Source: Planctomycetota bacterium (GTDB lineage Bacteria; Planctomycetota; Phycisphaerae; Phycisphaerales; UBA1924). From it: 64,000 nucleotides of DNA. The translations under genes were made by a program, and so were the position numbers. Under the pieces are notes generated by a model that saw nothing but the letters and a program-made list of their open reading frames with translations, was not told the origin of the DNA and ran no database searches. This document shows, piece by piece, positions 1 through 7,631 of the stretch. The stretch covers positions 124,001-188,000 of the forward strand of contig JACTNA010000029.1 in NCBI GenBank assembly GCA_014584315.1, in the 5' to 3' direction. The stretch's first letter is position 1. The number at the start of each line of letters is the position of its first letter.

Positions 1-1010
1 TCGAGCCTGCCCGCGAGCCTGCGCAGGAGAGCGATGTTCTTCATCGCGTCGTGGGCGTTGAGAGCGGGCGTGGCGAAGACCGACTCGCCCGCGGGGATGT
101 CGTCCATGACGCCGGACTGCGCGCCGACCTTCGCGCGGGCGCCGACGCGGAGGTTGTCGCCGACCCCGGCCTGCCCGCCGAGCATCGCGCCATCCTCGAC
201 CACGACCGAGCCGGCGAGGCCGACCTGCCCGCACAGGATGCAGCACCGCCCGACGCGGCAGGAGTGCCCGACCTGGACGAGGTTGTCGATCTTGGTGCCC
301 GCGCCGATGATGGTGTCGTCGAGTTTGCCGCGGTCGATGGTCGTATTCGCGCCGATCTCGACGGCCGACTCGACCGTGACCGCGCCGAGGTGGGGGATCT
401 TGATGAAGCCCGAGCCGTCGGGGGCGGGCCGGTAGCCGAAGCCATCCGCGCCGATGACGACGCCGGCGTGGAGCGTGCAGGCGTCGCCGATGCGGCAGTC
501 GTGGTAGACGGTGACGCCCGGGTGGAGGGTGCACCGGCGGCCGACCGACGCGCCGCGGCCGAGGAAGACCCGGGCGACGAGGGTCGAGCCTTCGCCGACG
601 GATGCGCCGGCCTCGACGACGCAGCCCGGCCCGACGGAGGCGGACGGGGCGATCGACGCCGAGGGATCGACGACCGCCGTGGGGTGAACGCCGGGAGAGG
701 GCGGCGGCGGAGCGGCGCGTGCGGCGAAGAGTTCAAGCGTGCTGATGAGCGCGATGTCGGCGTCCTCGACGAGCAGGAGCGTGCGTTCGGCGGGGTCGTG
801 GCCGGGGACGCGGAGCGAGCGGGAGACGATGGCCGCGGCGGCGCCGGACGAGGGCCAGAGTCGGGCGTACTCGTCGGCGCGGATGAAGGTGAGCGAGCGC
901 GGTCCGGCGCGCTCGATGGGCGCGACGCCGTCGATGGGCAGGTCCGCCCGCCCGAGCAGTTCCGCGCCGAGCGCATCGGCGATCGTGCGTGTCGTGGTCT
1001 CGACGCCCAT
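1..1010 (-). CDS. lpxD: UDP-3-O-acylglucosamine N-acyltransferase LpxD (3' end off the left edge)
   Basis: LpxD transfers a 3-hydroxyacyl chain from acyl-ACP to UDP-3-O-acylglucosamine, the third step of lipid A synthesis in the cytoplasm. Reading back from ATG at 1010 gives an N-terminal uridine-binding domain followed by a long left-handed beta-helix of hexapeptide repeats, with the family segments GADGFGYRPAPDG, ANTTIDRGKLDDTIIG, DNLVQVGHSCRVG and GGQAGVGD. The ASN-THR-THR-ILE-ASP-ARG-GLY stretch and the following VGH are typical of LpxD and distinguish it from LpxA. About 336 codons are present without a stop, so only the C-terminal end is missing. It starts 8 bp after the ompH stop and follows bamA and ompH on the same strand, the classic outer-membrane cluster. 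No strong Shine-Dalgarno sequence precedes the start, consistent with translational coupling (inference). Confidence 0.95.
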   Translation of the reverse strand, partial: MGVETTTRTIADALGAELLGRADLPIDGVAPIERAGPRSLTFIRADEYARLWPSSGAAAAIVSRSLRVPGHDPAERTLLLVEDADIALISTLELFAARAAPPPPSPGVHPTAVVDPSASIAPSASVGPGCVVEAGASVGEGSTLVARVFLGRGASVGRRCTLHPGVTVYHDCRIGDACTLHAGVVIGADGFGYRPAPDGSGFIKIPHLGAVTVESAVEIGANTTIDRGKLDDTIIGAGTKIDNLVQVGHSCRVGRCCILCGQVGLAGSVVVEDGAMLGGQAGVGDNLRVGARAKVGAQSGVMDDIPAGESVFATPALNAHDAMKNIALLRRLAGRL

Positions 1011-1018
1011 GCGTTCGG

Positions 1019-1651
1019 TCAGTTGCGGGCGCCCGCGCCGTGCAGGTTGTTCATGTAGGTGAGGACCTGGTCGCTGATGTCGATCGCGCTGGAGGCGTAG
1101 ATCACCTGCCGCGCCTGGATCGCCGCGTTGACGTTGCGGTCCGGCATGCCCTCGGGGATGCCCATCCCCTGGTCGTCGAAGAGGACGAGGTCGTAGCCGG
1201 CCTTGGCGGCGACGTCGCGCGTCGCCTCGACCATCTTCAGGTACATGGCGCGGATCGCCTCGCCTTTCTCGATGTTGAGCAGCGTCTGGAGAACCTCCTG
1301 GCGGGCCTTGGCCTGCGCCTCGAGTTCGAACAACTCCGCCCGGACGGAACGCCGCTGCGCCACCGCGGTCGTCTGGAGTTCGTTCAGTTCGGCGGCCTTG
1401 CCCTCGATCTGCACCTTCAGGCGGTCGAGCGACTTCTGCAGTTCATCCACGCGAGCCTGCAAGCGGGTGTTGAACTCCGTCAACTCGTTCAGCCCGTTGA
1501 GCACACGCTCGACGTTCAGCACGCAGACGGCGGTGGGGGCGGCGGCGGGCTTGGGCGCGGCGTCCGCGCCGGCGCGCCACGCGATCGAAGCGACGAGAAG
1601 CACCGCGAGCGCTGCGGCGAGCAGGTGCGACGAGAATCGACCCGTGGTCAT
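1019..1651 (-). CDS. OmpH/Skp-family periplasmic chaperone
   Basis: About 210 residues. An N-terminal signal peptide (MTTGRFSSHLLAAALAVLLV, then cleavage near AGADA) is followed by a conserved short strand (VCVLNVERVLNGL) and a long charged coiled-coil region with heptad-like Leu/Ala spacing (QARVDELQKSLDRLKVQIEG, then KAAELNELQTTAVAQRRS), the architecture of OmpH/Skp proteins that hold unfolded outer-membrane proteins in the periplasm. The start at 1651 was chosen because it gives a clean signal peptide and is preceded by AAGGGAG; an upstream in-frame start would add a basic, non-signal extension. It lies between bamA (upstream) and lpxD (8 bp downstream), the usual neighbours of ompH. Family assignment is firm; equivalence to E. 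coli Skp is only by family. Confidence 0.88.
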   Translation of the reverse strand: MTTGRFSSHLLAAALAVLLVASIAWRAGADAAPKPAAAPTAVCVLNVERVLNGLNELTEFNTRLQARVDELQKSLDRLKVQIEGKAAELNELQTTAVAQRRSVRAELFELEAQAKARQEVLQTLLNIEKGEAIRAMYLKMVEATRDVAAKAGYDLVLFDDQGMGIPEGMPDRNVNAAIQARQVIYASSAIDISDQVLTYMNNLHGAGARN

Positions 1652-1782
1652 GTCCGTGTCTCCCTTGAGAGGCCCGCGTGCGAGTGGGGACGCCGGCTCG
1701 GCGCGTCGGCGGGCGGGGAATGATACCGGCGACATCCGCCGCGGTCGCGTGGGCCGTCCCGCCCCGCGGCGGCGTCCGGGCG

Positions 1783-4323
1783 TCAGAAGGGCACGTCCAG
1801 CGAGAACGTGAAGAGGCGGTCGCGATCGCCGGGCTGGTCCACGATCGGGAAGCCGAAGTCGAAGGCGAGAGGGACGGGGCTGAGTTGGGGGACGTAGATG
1901 CGCAGTCCCAGGCCGACGGAGACGCGGTAGTCGTCGAAGCCGGGGTCGTTGGTGACGGTGCCGGTGTCGAGGAATCCGACGACGCTGATCATGTCCTCCC
2001 AGACGGGCTGCTGGATCTCGGTGCCGAAGAAGAACTGCCAGGTGCCGCCGACGGCGTCGTCGCCGAGTTCTCCGGTGTCGTTGCGGATGCCTTTGGGGCT
2101 GACCGTGCGGTAGGCGAAGCCGCGGAAGTTCGCGCCGCCGAGGTAGAAGCGTTCATAGACGGGGACGTCGTCCGCGCCCTGCGGGATGTAGCCGACGCTG
2201 CCCTTGAAGGAGAGAACGGTGCGCCGTCCCATGAAGTCCTCGTAGACGGGGACATAGACGGTCTGCTCGGCGGTGAGGCGCGTGAAGTCGAAGTCGCCGC
2301 CGAGCAGGCCGACCTGCTCGACGCCGAGTTCGGTGCGAGAGCCTTTGGTGGGTCGGTAGGGGTCGTCGAGCACGCCTCGCGTCATGGACAAGCCGAGGCC
2401 GGTGATAATGTTCTGGTCGGCAACATCGAAGACGTCGACGGGCTTGTCGGGCGAGATGTCGCTGAGGTCGACGGACTCGACACGGAAGACGGCGTTCCCG
2501 GTCCAGCGCGTGCCGAAGCGTCGGCCGAGGCCGAAGCGTGCGCCGTAGCGCTGCTCTGCGAACTCGCGGAACTCGCGGTCGCGGTAGAAGGCGGCAACGG
2601 AGCCGGTGTAGTCGGTGCCGAGCAGGTAGGGGTCCGAGAGCGCGACCTGGTAGGTCTCGACGCGGTCGCCGGGGAGGGCCTCGATGCGGAAGGTCTGGCC
2701 CGCGCCGCGGAAGGCGCGCCCGGAGAAAAAGTCCCCGAAGGAGTCGGGCGTGTCGTACAGGTCGAAGTTGCGCTGCACCAGGCTGATGCGCCCGACCACG
2801 CCGGCGTCCGAACTGACGGCCGCGCCGAGGTTGAACTCACCCGTGTTGGTCTCGGCGACTTCGACCAGCACGTCGCGGTACTCGGGTTCGTCGGGGTCCG
2901 GGGGCTGGAGGGTGATCTTGGGCGGCGTGTGCTGGAGCTCGAAGAGGCGTGTGTTGCGGAGCCTGCGCTGCGCCTCGTCGACGGCGGTGCGGTCGAGCGG
3001 GCGGTCCGGCCTCACGCCCGCGGCATCCACCTCGCGACGCACGACGTCGTGGCGGGTGATGCTGTTGCCGGCGATGACGACCTCGCCCGTCATGTACGCC
3101 GCGCCCTGCGTGACCTGCAGGAGCAGGTCCACCATGGGCTGGTTCTCGTCGCGCAGCTCCAGACGGCGGACGGCCACGTCGGTGTAGCCGAGTTTGTGGT
3201 AGGCGGCGCGGACCTGCTCGATGCTGCGGCGCAGGCGGTTGATGGAGTAGACGTCGCCGGGCTTGAGGTCCATCTGGCCGGAGAGCTGGTCGGCCGTGAA
3301 CACGGGTTCGCCGTCGAGCGTCTCGACGCGGAGCGATCGGTAGGTGTAGAGCGGGCCTTCCTCGATGAAGAACGTGACGATGGCCTCGCGGTTGTTGGGG
3401 GCGGGCTGGATGCGCTTGTCGACACGCACGTCGAGGCGCCCGCGGTCGCGGTAGAAGGCGTAGATCGCGGCGACGTCCTGCTCCAGAATGTCGTCCTCGA
3501 GGGGCGCCTTGCCGAGCAGCCAGGCCTCGCGGGTCTGGATCTGGCGCTTGAGCTCACGGTCGGCGAAGGAGTCGTTGCCGACGAAGCGAAGGCCGGTGAC
3601 CTTCAGCCGCTCGCCCTCGCGGATGCGGAAGAGCACGATGCCCGAGCGCTCGAGCTCCTCTTCGTCCCAGTCCACATTGACGAGGTAGTAGCCCTTCTTG
3701 CGGTAGAGGTCCTCGACGCGTCGGGCGGCCCGGTCGAGCTGGAAGCGGTCCACCGGCGTGCCGACCAGCACGTCCACCTGCTCGGCGATCTCCTGGTCGG
3801 TGATGCGCCGGTTGCCGACCGCCTGCACGTCCTGCACGATCGGCTGCTCCGTCAGCACGAACGTCAGCACGACCGTGCCGTCGGCCAGCGTCTCCAACTC
3901 GGTCTCGACCGCGGAGAAGTGCCCGGTGCGGTTCAGGCGGGTCAGGTCGTCGGCGATCGTGCGCCGGCGGAACGGCTCGCCCGTCGCGGAGCGGAGTTGG
4001 TTGCGGACGAACTGGGCCGTCGTCGCGGAAACTGGCTCGAGCACCCGCCGCCCGTCGACCAGCATCGGCTTCATGAGATCGATGCGACGGATCGTGCGCC
4101 CCTCGACATCCTCCGGCTGGGCCAGGCAGCGCGCGGCGATCGACGGCGCGAGAACGGGCACGCCCCAGACCCCGCCCGCGGCCAGGGCGACCGCGCAGGC
4201 TCGGGCGAGCGAGGATCGGCGGCGGGGATGCGGGATCCGGCGGCTCACGGAGGGGGACAATACCGCTCGCGGGGTCGGGCCACAAACCGGCACGTTGCGA
4301 CCCCGGGCAGGGGCGAGTAGCAT
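1783..4323 (-). CDS. bamA: Outer membrane protein assembly factor BamA (Omp85 family)
   Basis: Central component of the machinery that folds beta-barrel proteins into the outer membrane. The N-terminal half contains successive POTRA domains (for example the segments IVQDVQAVGNRRITDQEIAE and LKVTGLRFVGNDSFADRELK), followed by a 16-strand-type barrel domain. The barrel carries the conserved loop-6 motif as GGANFRGFAYR and the protein ends in phenylalanine (SLDVPF), as expected for a barrel insertion signal. The ATG at 4323 has a GGGGAG sequence just upstream and gives 846 residues with a basic N-region before the hydrophobic signal (ACAVALAAGGVWGVPVLAP); a GTG at 4248 would give a tighter signal peptide of 821 residues and is a real alternative. 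Followed by ompH and lpxD in the same direction. Only 46 bp separate it from the divergent gene at 4370. Confidence 0.95.
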   Translation of the reverse strand: MLLAPARGRNVPVCGPTPRAVLSPSVSRRIPHPRRRSSLARACAVALAAGGVWGVPVLAPSIAARCLAQPEDVEGRTIRRIDLMKPMLVDGRRVLEPVSATTAQFVRNQLRSATGEPFRRRTIADDLTRLNRTGHFSAVETELETLADGTVVLTFVLTEQPIVQDVQAVGNRRITDQEIAEQVDVLVGTPVDRFQLDRAARRVEDLYRKKGYYLVNVDWDEEELERSGIVLFRIREGERLKVTGLRFVGNDSFADRELKRQIQTREAWLLGKAPLEDDILEQDVAAIYAFYRDRGRLDVRVDKRIQPAPNNREAIVTFFIEEGPLYTYRSLRVETLDGEPVFTADQLSGQMDLKPGDVYSINRLRRSIEQVRAAYHKLGYTDVAVRRLELRDENQPMVDLLLQVTQGAAYMTGEVVIAGNSITRHDVVRREVDAAGVRPDRPLDRTAVDEAQRRLRNTRLFELQHTPPKITLQPPDPDEPEYRDVLVEVAETNTGEFNLGAAVSSDAGVVGRISLVQRNFDLYDTPDSFGDFFSGRAFRGAGQTFRIEALPGDRVETYQVALSDPYLLGTDYTGSVAAFYRDREFREFAEQRYGARFGLGRRFGTRWTGNAVFRVESVDLSDISPDKPVDVFDVADQNIITGLGLSMTRGVLDDPYRPTKGSRTELGVEQVGLLGGDFDFTRLTAEQTVYVPVYEDFMGRRTVLSFKGSVGYIPQGADDVPVYERFYLGGANFRGFAYRTVSPKGIRNDTGELGDDAVGGTWQFFFGTEIQQPVWEDMISVVGFLDTGTVTNDPGFDDYRVSVGLGLRIYVPQLSPVPLAFDFGFPIVDQPGDRDRLFTFSLDVPF

Positions 4324-4369
4324 CCGCTCCCCCCGGGCTGGGCCGGGGGGTGTGGAGGGTTCCGACGCC

Positions 4370-4600
4370 ATGAGCCGTCTGATCCGCGTCGGCCGCCGGG
4401 CCGGCGTCGTCACGGTCACCGCCTGTTCGGTGCTGGCGGGCCTTGGGCTGGTCTTTCACCTCGTGAAGCCCGAGGTGCTGCCGCGCGTGGACACGACGAG
4501 CCTCGCGGGCGTGCTGGCGATGCTGGTGCTGCCGTGCGCCACGCTGGGCGCGCTCGGCATCGACCGCGCGGCGGTGAAGCGGGAGCGGGGGGAAGCGTGA
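4370..4600 (+). CDS. Small two-helix membrane protein, unknown function
   Basis: A 76-residue protein not recognised by family. It has a short basic N-terminus (MSRLIRVGRRAG) and two hydrophobic segments, about residues 13-32 (VVTVTACSVLAGLGLVFHLV) and 45-63 (LAGVLAMLVLPCATLGALG), ending in a charged tail (RAAVKRERGEA), so it is predicted to be an inner-membrane hairpin. GGAGGG lies about ten bases before the ATG. It is transcribed divergently from bamA and must share its promoter region, which is the only functional hint. It resembles the DUF1634 type of short two-helix proteins in outline only; that comparison is not strong enough for a name. Confidence 0.6.
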   Translation: MSRLIRVGRRAGVVTVTACSVLAGLGLVFHLVKPEVLPRVDTTSLAGVLAMLVLPCATLGALGIDRAAVKRERGEA

Positions 4601-4606
4601 GGGGGC

Positions 4607-4634
4607 TTGAGCCTTGAGACTTGAGCCTTGAGAC
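4607..4634. repeat. 14-bp tandem repeat, two copies
   Basis: The unit TTGAGCCTTGAGAC is present twice head to tail immediately after the stop of the small membrane gene, followed by a partial third start (TTGGGG). It sits next to the larger dispersed repeat that begins at 4657 and may be debris of the same kind of intergenic element. Confidence 0.7.
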
Positions 4635-4656
4635 TTGGGGCCGAGATCTGATTGCG

Positions 4657-4866
4657 CTGCGCACGTTCCTCAGCCCGAAGGGCTGCATCGTTCGTAGCCG
4701 GGGGTGGAGGAGGCCTTGCGACGATACCCCCGGAACGCGCCGCCCGTCTACCCCCTCCCGTTTGGTCCGGCAGCCCGAAGGGCTGCTCGTGCCGCGTGCA
4801 CGTCGGAACCACGATGACCCCTCCGGGGTCCGGCGCGTTGTGCGCCGTCAGTAGCCGGGGGTGTGG
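4657..4866 (+). repeat. Dispersed ~210-bp repeat, copy A
   Basis: This stretch matches 37920-38125 closely over its whole length, with scattered substitutions. It contains two hairpin units of CAGCCC-GAA-GGGCTG (4671-4685 and 4771-4785), spaced exactly 100 bp apart as in the other copy, plus the shared words GTAGCCGGGGGTGGAGGAGG, CCACGATGACCCC and CCGGCGCGTTGTG. Its right end overlaps the 3' end of gatA and includes that gene's stop codon. No open frame in it looks like a protein. It fills the gap between the small membrane gene and gatA. Confidence 0.85.
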
Positions 4867-6329
4867 CGCTCGTTGAAGGCGAGGGCGGCTTCGAGTTCGT
4901 GGGCGATGCGCAGCAGGCGGACCTCGCCGAAGGCGGGGGCGACGAGTTGCACGCCGACGGGGAGCGCGCGCCCGTCGAGCGAGGCGACGCCCGCCGGGAT
5001 CGCGATGGCGGGCAGGCCGGCGAGGTTGATGCTGACGGTGTAGACATCCTCGAGGTAGAGCGCGAGGGGATCGTCGGTCTTCTCGCCGAGGCGGAAGGGG
5101 GGGGCGGGGCTGGTGGGCATGAGGACCGCGCTCACGCCGGCCTCGAAGGCGCGGTCGAAGTCGTCCTTGATGCGGCGCCGGGCTTTGAGCGCGGTGAGGT
5201 AGTACTTGTCCTGGTAGCCGCTGGAGAGGACGTGCGTGCCGAGCAGGATGCGCCGCCGGACTTCCTCGCCGAAGCCTTCGGTCCGCGATCGCCGGTACAG
5301 GTCTTCGAGGCCCTCGCCCTCGCGCACCGCGGCACGCCGGCCGTAACGCACACCGTCGAAACGGGCGAGGTTGGAACTCGCCTCGGCGGCCGCGACGATG
5401 TAATACGCCGCCACGGCGTGATCGGCGTGCCGGAGATCGATCTCAACGATCTCCGCGCCGCGGTCGGCGAGCGCGGCGGCCGCAGCGTCCAGCGCTGCGT
5501 CGACGGCGGCGTGGTTGCCCCCCCCTCGGGCCTGGCGGGGGACGCCGATGCGCAGCGGGCGGATCGGCTCGCCGACGCGCGCCGCGAAGTCCTCCGGAGG
5601 GCGGGCGCAGCAGGTCGCGTCGAGCGGGTCGTGGCCCGCCATGACGGAGAGGGCGAGTGCGGCGTCCGCGACCGTGCGCGCGAACGGGCCGACCTGGTCG
5701 AGACTCGACGCGAACGCGACCAGGCCCCAGCGGCTGACGCGCCCGTAGGTCGGCTTCAGGCCCGCGACGCCGCAGAACCCGGCGGGCTGGCGGATCGAGC
5801 CGCCGGTGTCGGAGCCGAGAGCGAGGGGGACGAGTCCGGCGGCGACGGCGGCCGCGCTCCCGCCGGAGGAGCCGCCCGGCACGCGTGAGTCGTCCCACGG
5901 GTTCCGCGTCGGCCCGAACATCGAGAACTCGCAGGAGGAGCCCATGGCGAACTCGTCGAGGTTCGTCTTGCCGACGACGATCGCGCCGGCGTCGATCAGC
6001 CGCTGAACAGCCGTGGCGGTGAAGGGCGACTCGTAGGCCTCGAGCATCCGGCTGGCGCAGGTGGTGCGTCCGTGCGCGAGGCAGAGATTGTCCTTGATGG
6101 CGACGGGGACGCCGGCGAGAGGGCCGGGGCGTTCGCCAGCGCGGAGGCGCGCGTCGAGGGCGCGGGCGTCATCCATGGCGCGATCGTGGAAGACCTGCAC
6201 GAAGGCGTTGAGTCGCGGGTTGAGCGCGTCGATGCGGTCGAGGGCGTCGCGCACGGCGCGCTCGGCGGTCGTGCGTCCGTCGCGCACGTCCGCGGCGAGG
6301 TCGGCGGCTGTGCGTGCGTGCGCGCTCAT
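4848..6329 (-). CDS. gatA: Asp-tRNA(Asn)/Glu-tRNA(Gln) amidotransferase subunit A (GatA)
   Basis: The glutaminase subunit of GatCAB, which amidates mischarged Glu-tRNA(Gln) and/or Asp-tRNA(Asn). The 493-residue protein shows the amidase-signature Ser-cisSer-Lys machinery: the lysine in VPVAIKDNLC, the glycine/serine-rich VPGGSSGGSAAAVAAGLVP and the nucleophile segment ALGSDTGGSIRQPAGFCG, then LKPTYGRVSRWGLVAFASSL. Length is normal for GatA. The start overlaps the stop of the upstream DUF2314 gene by four bases (ATGA), so translation is probably coupled. It is the last gene of a gatC - DUF2314 - gatA operon; gatB is 35 kb away at 41747. The last four codons and stop (TPGY-stop) lie inside a dispersed repeat, so the extreme C-terminus may be recently acquired. 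Confidence 0.96.
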   Translation of the reverse strand: MSAHARTAADLAADVRDGRTTAERAVRDALDRIDALNPRLNAFVQVFHDRAMDDARALDARLRAGERPGPLAGVPVAIKDNLCLAHGRTTCASRMLEAYESPFTATAVQRLIDAGAIVVGKTNLDEFAMGSSCEFSMFGPTRNPWDDSRVPGGSSGGSAAAVAAGLVPLALGSDTGGSIRQPAGFCGVAGLKPTYGRVSRWGLVAFASSLDQVGPFARTVADAALALSVMAGHDPLDATCCARPPEDFAARVGEPIRPLRIGVPRQARGGGNHAAVDAALDAAAAALADRGAEIVEIDLRHADHAVAAYYIVAAAEASSNLARFDGVRYGRRAAVREGEGLEDLYRRSRTEGFGEEVRRRILLGTHVLSSGYQDKYYLTALKARRRIKDDFDRAFEAGVSAVLMPTSPAPPFRLGEKTDDPLALYLEDVYTVSINLAGLPAIAIPAGVASLDGRALPVGVQLVAPAFGEVRLLRIAHELEAALAFNERHTPGY

Positions 6330-7237
6330 TCGCGCTCCATGAGGATCTTGACGCTGAAGCCGCCGACCATCTCGCGGTCGCGCATGTAGAGCCAGTCCTC
6401 GATCTGCTCGACGGGGACGGTGACGCGCTGCCCCTCCTTGAGCGTGAGGATGTACTGCGGGTCGTTGCCGAGCGTGCCGGTGACGTGCGTGTCGGTAATC
6501 TCCGCGACGGCGATCCACATGTGCTCGACCTGCTCGCCCTCGACGAACGGGGCCTTGACGCTGTGGGCATCGCCCCGCCCGGCGCGGAAGGCCGCCACAA
6601 ACTCGGGCCAGCGGCGCCGGGCCTCCCCGGCGGCGGCGGCGAGTTCGGGGTCGTCCGCGTCGGCGAGCGTCATGATCGGGCTGGCCGCCCGGTCGAAGTG
6701 TTCGAGCCACCGGCCCGCGCGCATGGCCTCCAGCAGCACGGGCGTGGGGAACGAGCCTTTGCCCTCGTGCGGGAGATACAGCATGAGGCACGAGTCGGGC
6801 ATGAGTTCGGCGGCGACGCGCCCGATGAGCGCGTACGGATCGTCGGTCTCGCCGCCCGCGAAGTCGACGCTGAGCCACGCGCGGTGGGCGGCGTAGGCCT
6901 CGGCGAAGTCGGCGCGTTCCATCTGCGCCGCGGTGGCGGCGGGGTCGCCCTCGTAGGTCGTGTACGAGACGACGATGAAATAGTGGGCACGACCAACGGC
7001 GAGCACGTACCCGTCCGCGCCCGTCTTGAGGTTCCCGGCCCACGGCGGGGGGGGCATCGAGGAGACGAACTGCACGGACGGCGCTTCGAGGGGCAGTGCG
7101 CGGCGGACGGCCTCCAGGATGCCCGGCGCGCCGAGCGCGGGCTTCTCGCGCAGGAGCATCACGAGCGAAACGGGGCCGCGGTCGCCGCCGATCAGCCTGC
7201 CCAGGCCCGGAACCTTGCGGAGCAATCGCTTGAGCAT
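6326..7237 (-). CDS. DUF2314 domain protein embedded between gatC and gatA
   Basis: A 303-residue protein without a signal peptide. The N-terminus (MLKRLLRKVPGLGRLIGG) is basic and amphipathic. A first region of about 210 residues has no assigned function. The last roughly 85 residues match the DUF2314 pattern: a Trp/hydrophobic strand (EHMWIAVAEITDTHVTGTLG), N-D-P, then LKEGQRVTVPVEQIEDWLYM and a GGFSVKILME ending. DUF2314 is an uncharacterised domain seen in YegJ-like proteins. The gene overlaps the gatC stop by one base (TGATG) and the gatA start by four, so it is translated as part of the gat operon. A role connected with the amidotransferase or tRNA charging is an inference from position only. 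Confidence 0.75.
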   Translation of the reverse strand: MLKRLLRKVPGLGRLIGGDRGPVSLVMLLREKPALGAPGILEAVRRALPLEAPSVQFVSSMPPPPWAGNLKTGADGYVLAVGRAHYFIVVSYTTYEGDPAATAAQMERADFAEAYAAHRAWLSVDFAGGETDDPYALIGRVAAELMPDSCLMLYLPHEGKGSFPTPVLLEAMRAGRWLEHFDRAASPIMTLADADDPELAAAAGEARRRWPEFVAAFRAGRGDAHSVKAPFVEGEQVEHMWIAVAEITDTHVTGTLGNDPQYILTLKEGQRVTVPVEQIEDWLYMRDREMVGGFSVKILMERE

Positions 7238-7551
7238 CAGGCGCCTCCTCCATCGCCGAGGACCTTGGGGACGCGGATGAACGGGCCGAAGGACTCGGGG
7301 GCGAGCCGGGCGACGGTCTCGGGCGGGAGCGTGGGGCCGGGCACATCGTCGTCGAGACGGTTCACCTCACCGCCGACGTGGGTGAGCGGCTCGACGCCCC
7401 CGAGGTCGAGCGCGGCGAGGCGCTCGACGTAGCCGAGGACGGCGTCGAGGCGTGCGGCTGCGCGCGGGAGTTGATCGTCGGGCAGGTCGAGGCGGGCGAG
7501 GCGCGCGACCTTGCGGACTTCATCGGGGCTGAGGCGCGGGGCGTCGGCCAT
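7237..7551 (-). CDS. gatC: Asp-tRNA(Asn)/Glu-tRNA(Gln) amidotransferase subunit C (GatC)
   Basis: The small subunit that wraps around and stabilises GatA in GatCAB. The 104-residue protein begins LSPDEVRKVARLARLDLPDD, continues with a four-helix-like stretch and the LDLGGVEPLTHV segment, and ends with a proline-rich tail containing LRDD/PGP-like LDDDVPGPTL and a final FIRVPKVLG, all usual for GatC. It is the first gene of the operon gatC - DUF2314 - gatA with overlapping junctions. The gene before it on this strand is absent for 80 bp, so the operon promoter is expected at about 7552-7631. Confidence 0.94.
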   Translation of the reverse strand: MADAPRLSPDEVRKVARLARLDLPDDQLPRAAARLDAVLGYVERLAALDLGGVEPLTHVGGEVNRLDDDVPGPTLPPETVARLAPESFGPFIRVPKVLGDGGGA

Positions 7552-7631
7552 GCGGGCAGTGTACGCGGGGCCACGTCAGGAGCATGCGCCGATACATGCT
7601 CCGTGCGGGAACGCGGGCGGAGGGTTGACGA

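Noticed and set aside
1678-4320. Long plus-strand open frame (about 880 codons) opposite bamA
   Set aside because: Its translation is Val/Ala/Asp/Glu-rich low complexity without motifs, typical of the antisense of a GC-rich gene; bamA on the other strand is unmistakable.
4657-4866. CRISPR-like array because of regularly spaced hairpins
   Set aside because: Only two hairpin units 100 bp apart, no series of direct repeats with unique spacers and no cas genes nearby.
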